Positions 14,224-15,078 of a stretch of DNA of 15,078 nucleotides are shown here, piece after piece. The stretch comes from Actinomycetota bacterium (GTDB taxonomy: Bacteria > Actinomycetota > AC-67): contig VAYV01000062.1 in assembly GCA_005883175.1 (NCBI GenBank), forward strand, positions 4,319 through 19,396. The letters run 5' to 3'. The notes under the pieces are model-generated. The model was not told the origin of the DNA, did not search any database, and worked only from the letters and a program-made list of their open reading frames with translations. Positions within the stretch are counted from its first letter, which is position 1, and each line of letters opens with the position of its first letter. A program made the translations under genes and the position numbers.

Positions 14224-15078
14224 TGGCCGAGACACGCCGGATCCTCGTCGCGTCGCACGACTTCAAGTTCTTCGAGGACATCAGCGCCTACCTCGCGTCC
14301 AAGCCCGGCGTAGAGATACGAGAGGATCGCTGGACCGGCACCCGCCCCGGCGATCACGACGACGCAGAAAGCAGGTTGCTCGCGGAGTGGGCGGACGTCG
14401 TCGTATGCGAATGGTGTCAGGCGAACGCGGTTTGGTACAGCCACAACAAGCGGCCCCAGCAACGGCTCATCGTCCGTCTGCATCGCTTCGAGATCGAGAA
14501 CGACATGCCGAGCCTGGTGGATATCGACGCCGTCGACGTGATGGTGTTCGTCGCCGAGCACATCATGCTCGCGGCACGAGAGCGCTTCGGCTGGAGTGAC
14601 TCCCGGCAGCGCGTCGTGTGGAACGGCGTAGACGTTCACGCCTTCGACAGGCCGAAGCTGGAGAGCGCGCGCACCACGCTCGGCTTGCTCGGGTGGGTTC
14701 CGCGGCGCAAGCGGCTCGACCGCGCGCTCGACGTGCTCGAGGCGGTGCGCGCGAAGGATCCGCGATACCGGCTGCTCGTCAAAGGGAAGCCCCCGTGGGA
14801 GCACTCATGGATCTGGCGGCGCGAGCGCGAGCGCTGGTTCATCGCCGACGAGCTCGCGCGCATCGAACGGGCCCCGCACCTGCGCGACGCTGTGGTGTTC
14901 GAGCCGTTCAGTCCCGTGCACGACTGGCTCCGCGGGGTCGGGCACATCCTGTCGGTGTCCGATGACGAGGGGAACCAGGTCTCCGTGGCGGAAGGGGCGG
15001 CGTCCGGCGCGGTGCCCGTCGTTCTCCGCCGCCCGGGATCGTCCGACTACCCGGTCGAGTGGGTCCACGACGACGTCG
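14223..15078 (+). CDS. GT4-like (GT-B fold) glycosyltransferase, C-terminus cut by window edge
   Basis: The first 285 residues are visible and the gene runs off the right edge. It starts with MAETRRILVASHDFKFFEDI, has a conserved acceptor-side region RLIVRLHRFEIEND, then RVVWNGVDVHAFD, LLGWVPRRKRLDRALDVLE and VFEPFSPVHDWLRG. Residues 248-263 contain an EX7E motif (Glu249 and Glu257) before ASGAVPVV, the nucleotide-sugar site of GT4 retaining transferases. Its ATG overlaps the preceding stop by one base, so the two proteins are probably made in fixed ratio. It likely adds a sugar to a cell-surface glycan; donor and acceptor cannot be told from the sequence. The C-terminal helix is missing only because of the window. 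Confidence 0.85.
   Translation, partial: MAETRRILVASHDFKFFEDISAYLASKPGVEIREDRWTGTRPGDHDDAESRLLAEWADVVVCEWCQANAVWYSHNKRPQQRLIVRLHRFEIENDMPSLVDIDAVDVMVFVAEHIMLAARERFGWSDSRQRVVWNGVDVHAFDRPKLESARTTLGLLGWVPRRKRLDRALDVLEAVRAKDPRYRLLVKGKPPWEHSWIWRRERERWFIADELARIERAPHLRDAVVFEPFSPVHDWLRGVGHILSVSDDEGNQVSVAEGAASGAVPVVLRRPGSSDYPVEWVHDDV

Noticed and set aside
1..15078. CRISPR arrays, tRNA or rRNA genes, insertion sequences
   Set aside because: No regularly spaced repeats, no tRNA-like cloverleaf and no transposase motifs were found; the window is almost fully coded by housekeeping and glycan genes.

Overview
The window looks like a chromosomal segment of a high-GC, probably deep-branching, actinobacterium. 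This rests on GC-rich codons, many GTG starts, tightly overlapping genes, and subunit variants I associate from memory with the second, partial nuo cluster of Streptomyces and relatives. No rRNA or other taxonomic marker is present, so the placement is an inference.

Region 1 (1-275, minus strand) is the 5' end of htpX, a membrane zinc protease, cut off by the window edge. Region 2 (388-10717, minus strand) is one long operon transcribed in the order nuoA-B-C-D-H-I-J-K-L-M-N. It encodes the quinone-binding and membrane proton-pumping parts of respiratory complex I. The NADH-input module (nuoE, nuoF, nuoG) is absent, because nuoD overlaps nuoH by 4 bases where E-F-G would normally sit. The operon is intact except nuoM. 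NuoM switches frame near 2972-2976 and lacks about 30 residues, including the transmembrane segment that carries its essential proton-pumping glutamate. That is either a real deletion or an assembly error, and it is the first thing to check.

Region 3 (about 10718-10922) is a divergent regulatory region. It holds a candidate nuo promoter on the minus strand with a CRP-like palindrome just downstream of its predicted start. A better candidate promoter faces right, followed by a possible 12-codon leader ORF whose stop overlaps the GTG start of the next gene.

Region 4 (10923-15078, plus strand) is a surface-glycan type cluster. It contains a polytopic GT-C-like membrane protein with a THPPG motif, a 619-residue protein (coiled coil, CgeB-like GT-B domain and a GT-A-like C-terminal domain without an obvious DXD), and a GT4-type glycosyltransferase with an EX7E motif that runs off the window. 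The last two genes overlap by 1 base, and the three probably form one transcription unit.

Taken together, the nuo genes would build an 11-subunit complex that passes electrons from an unknown donor (ferredoxin or F420H2-type carriers are possibilities) through NuoI and NuoB clusters to quinone. Two sequence variants near the quinone site (Tyr to Trp in NuoD) and in the acidic channel of NuoH suggest this is a distinct complex I subtype rather than a standard one with genes moved elsewhere.
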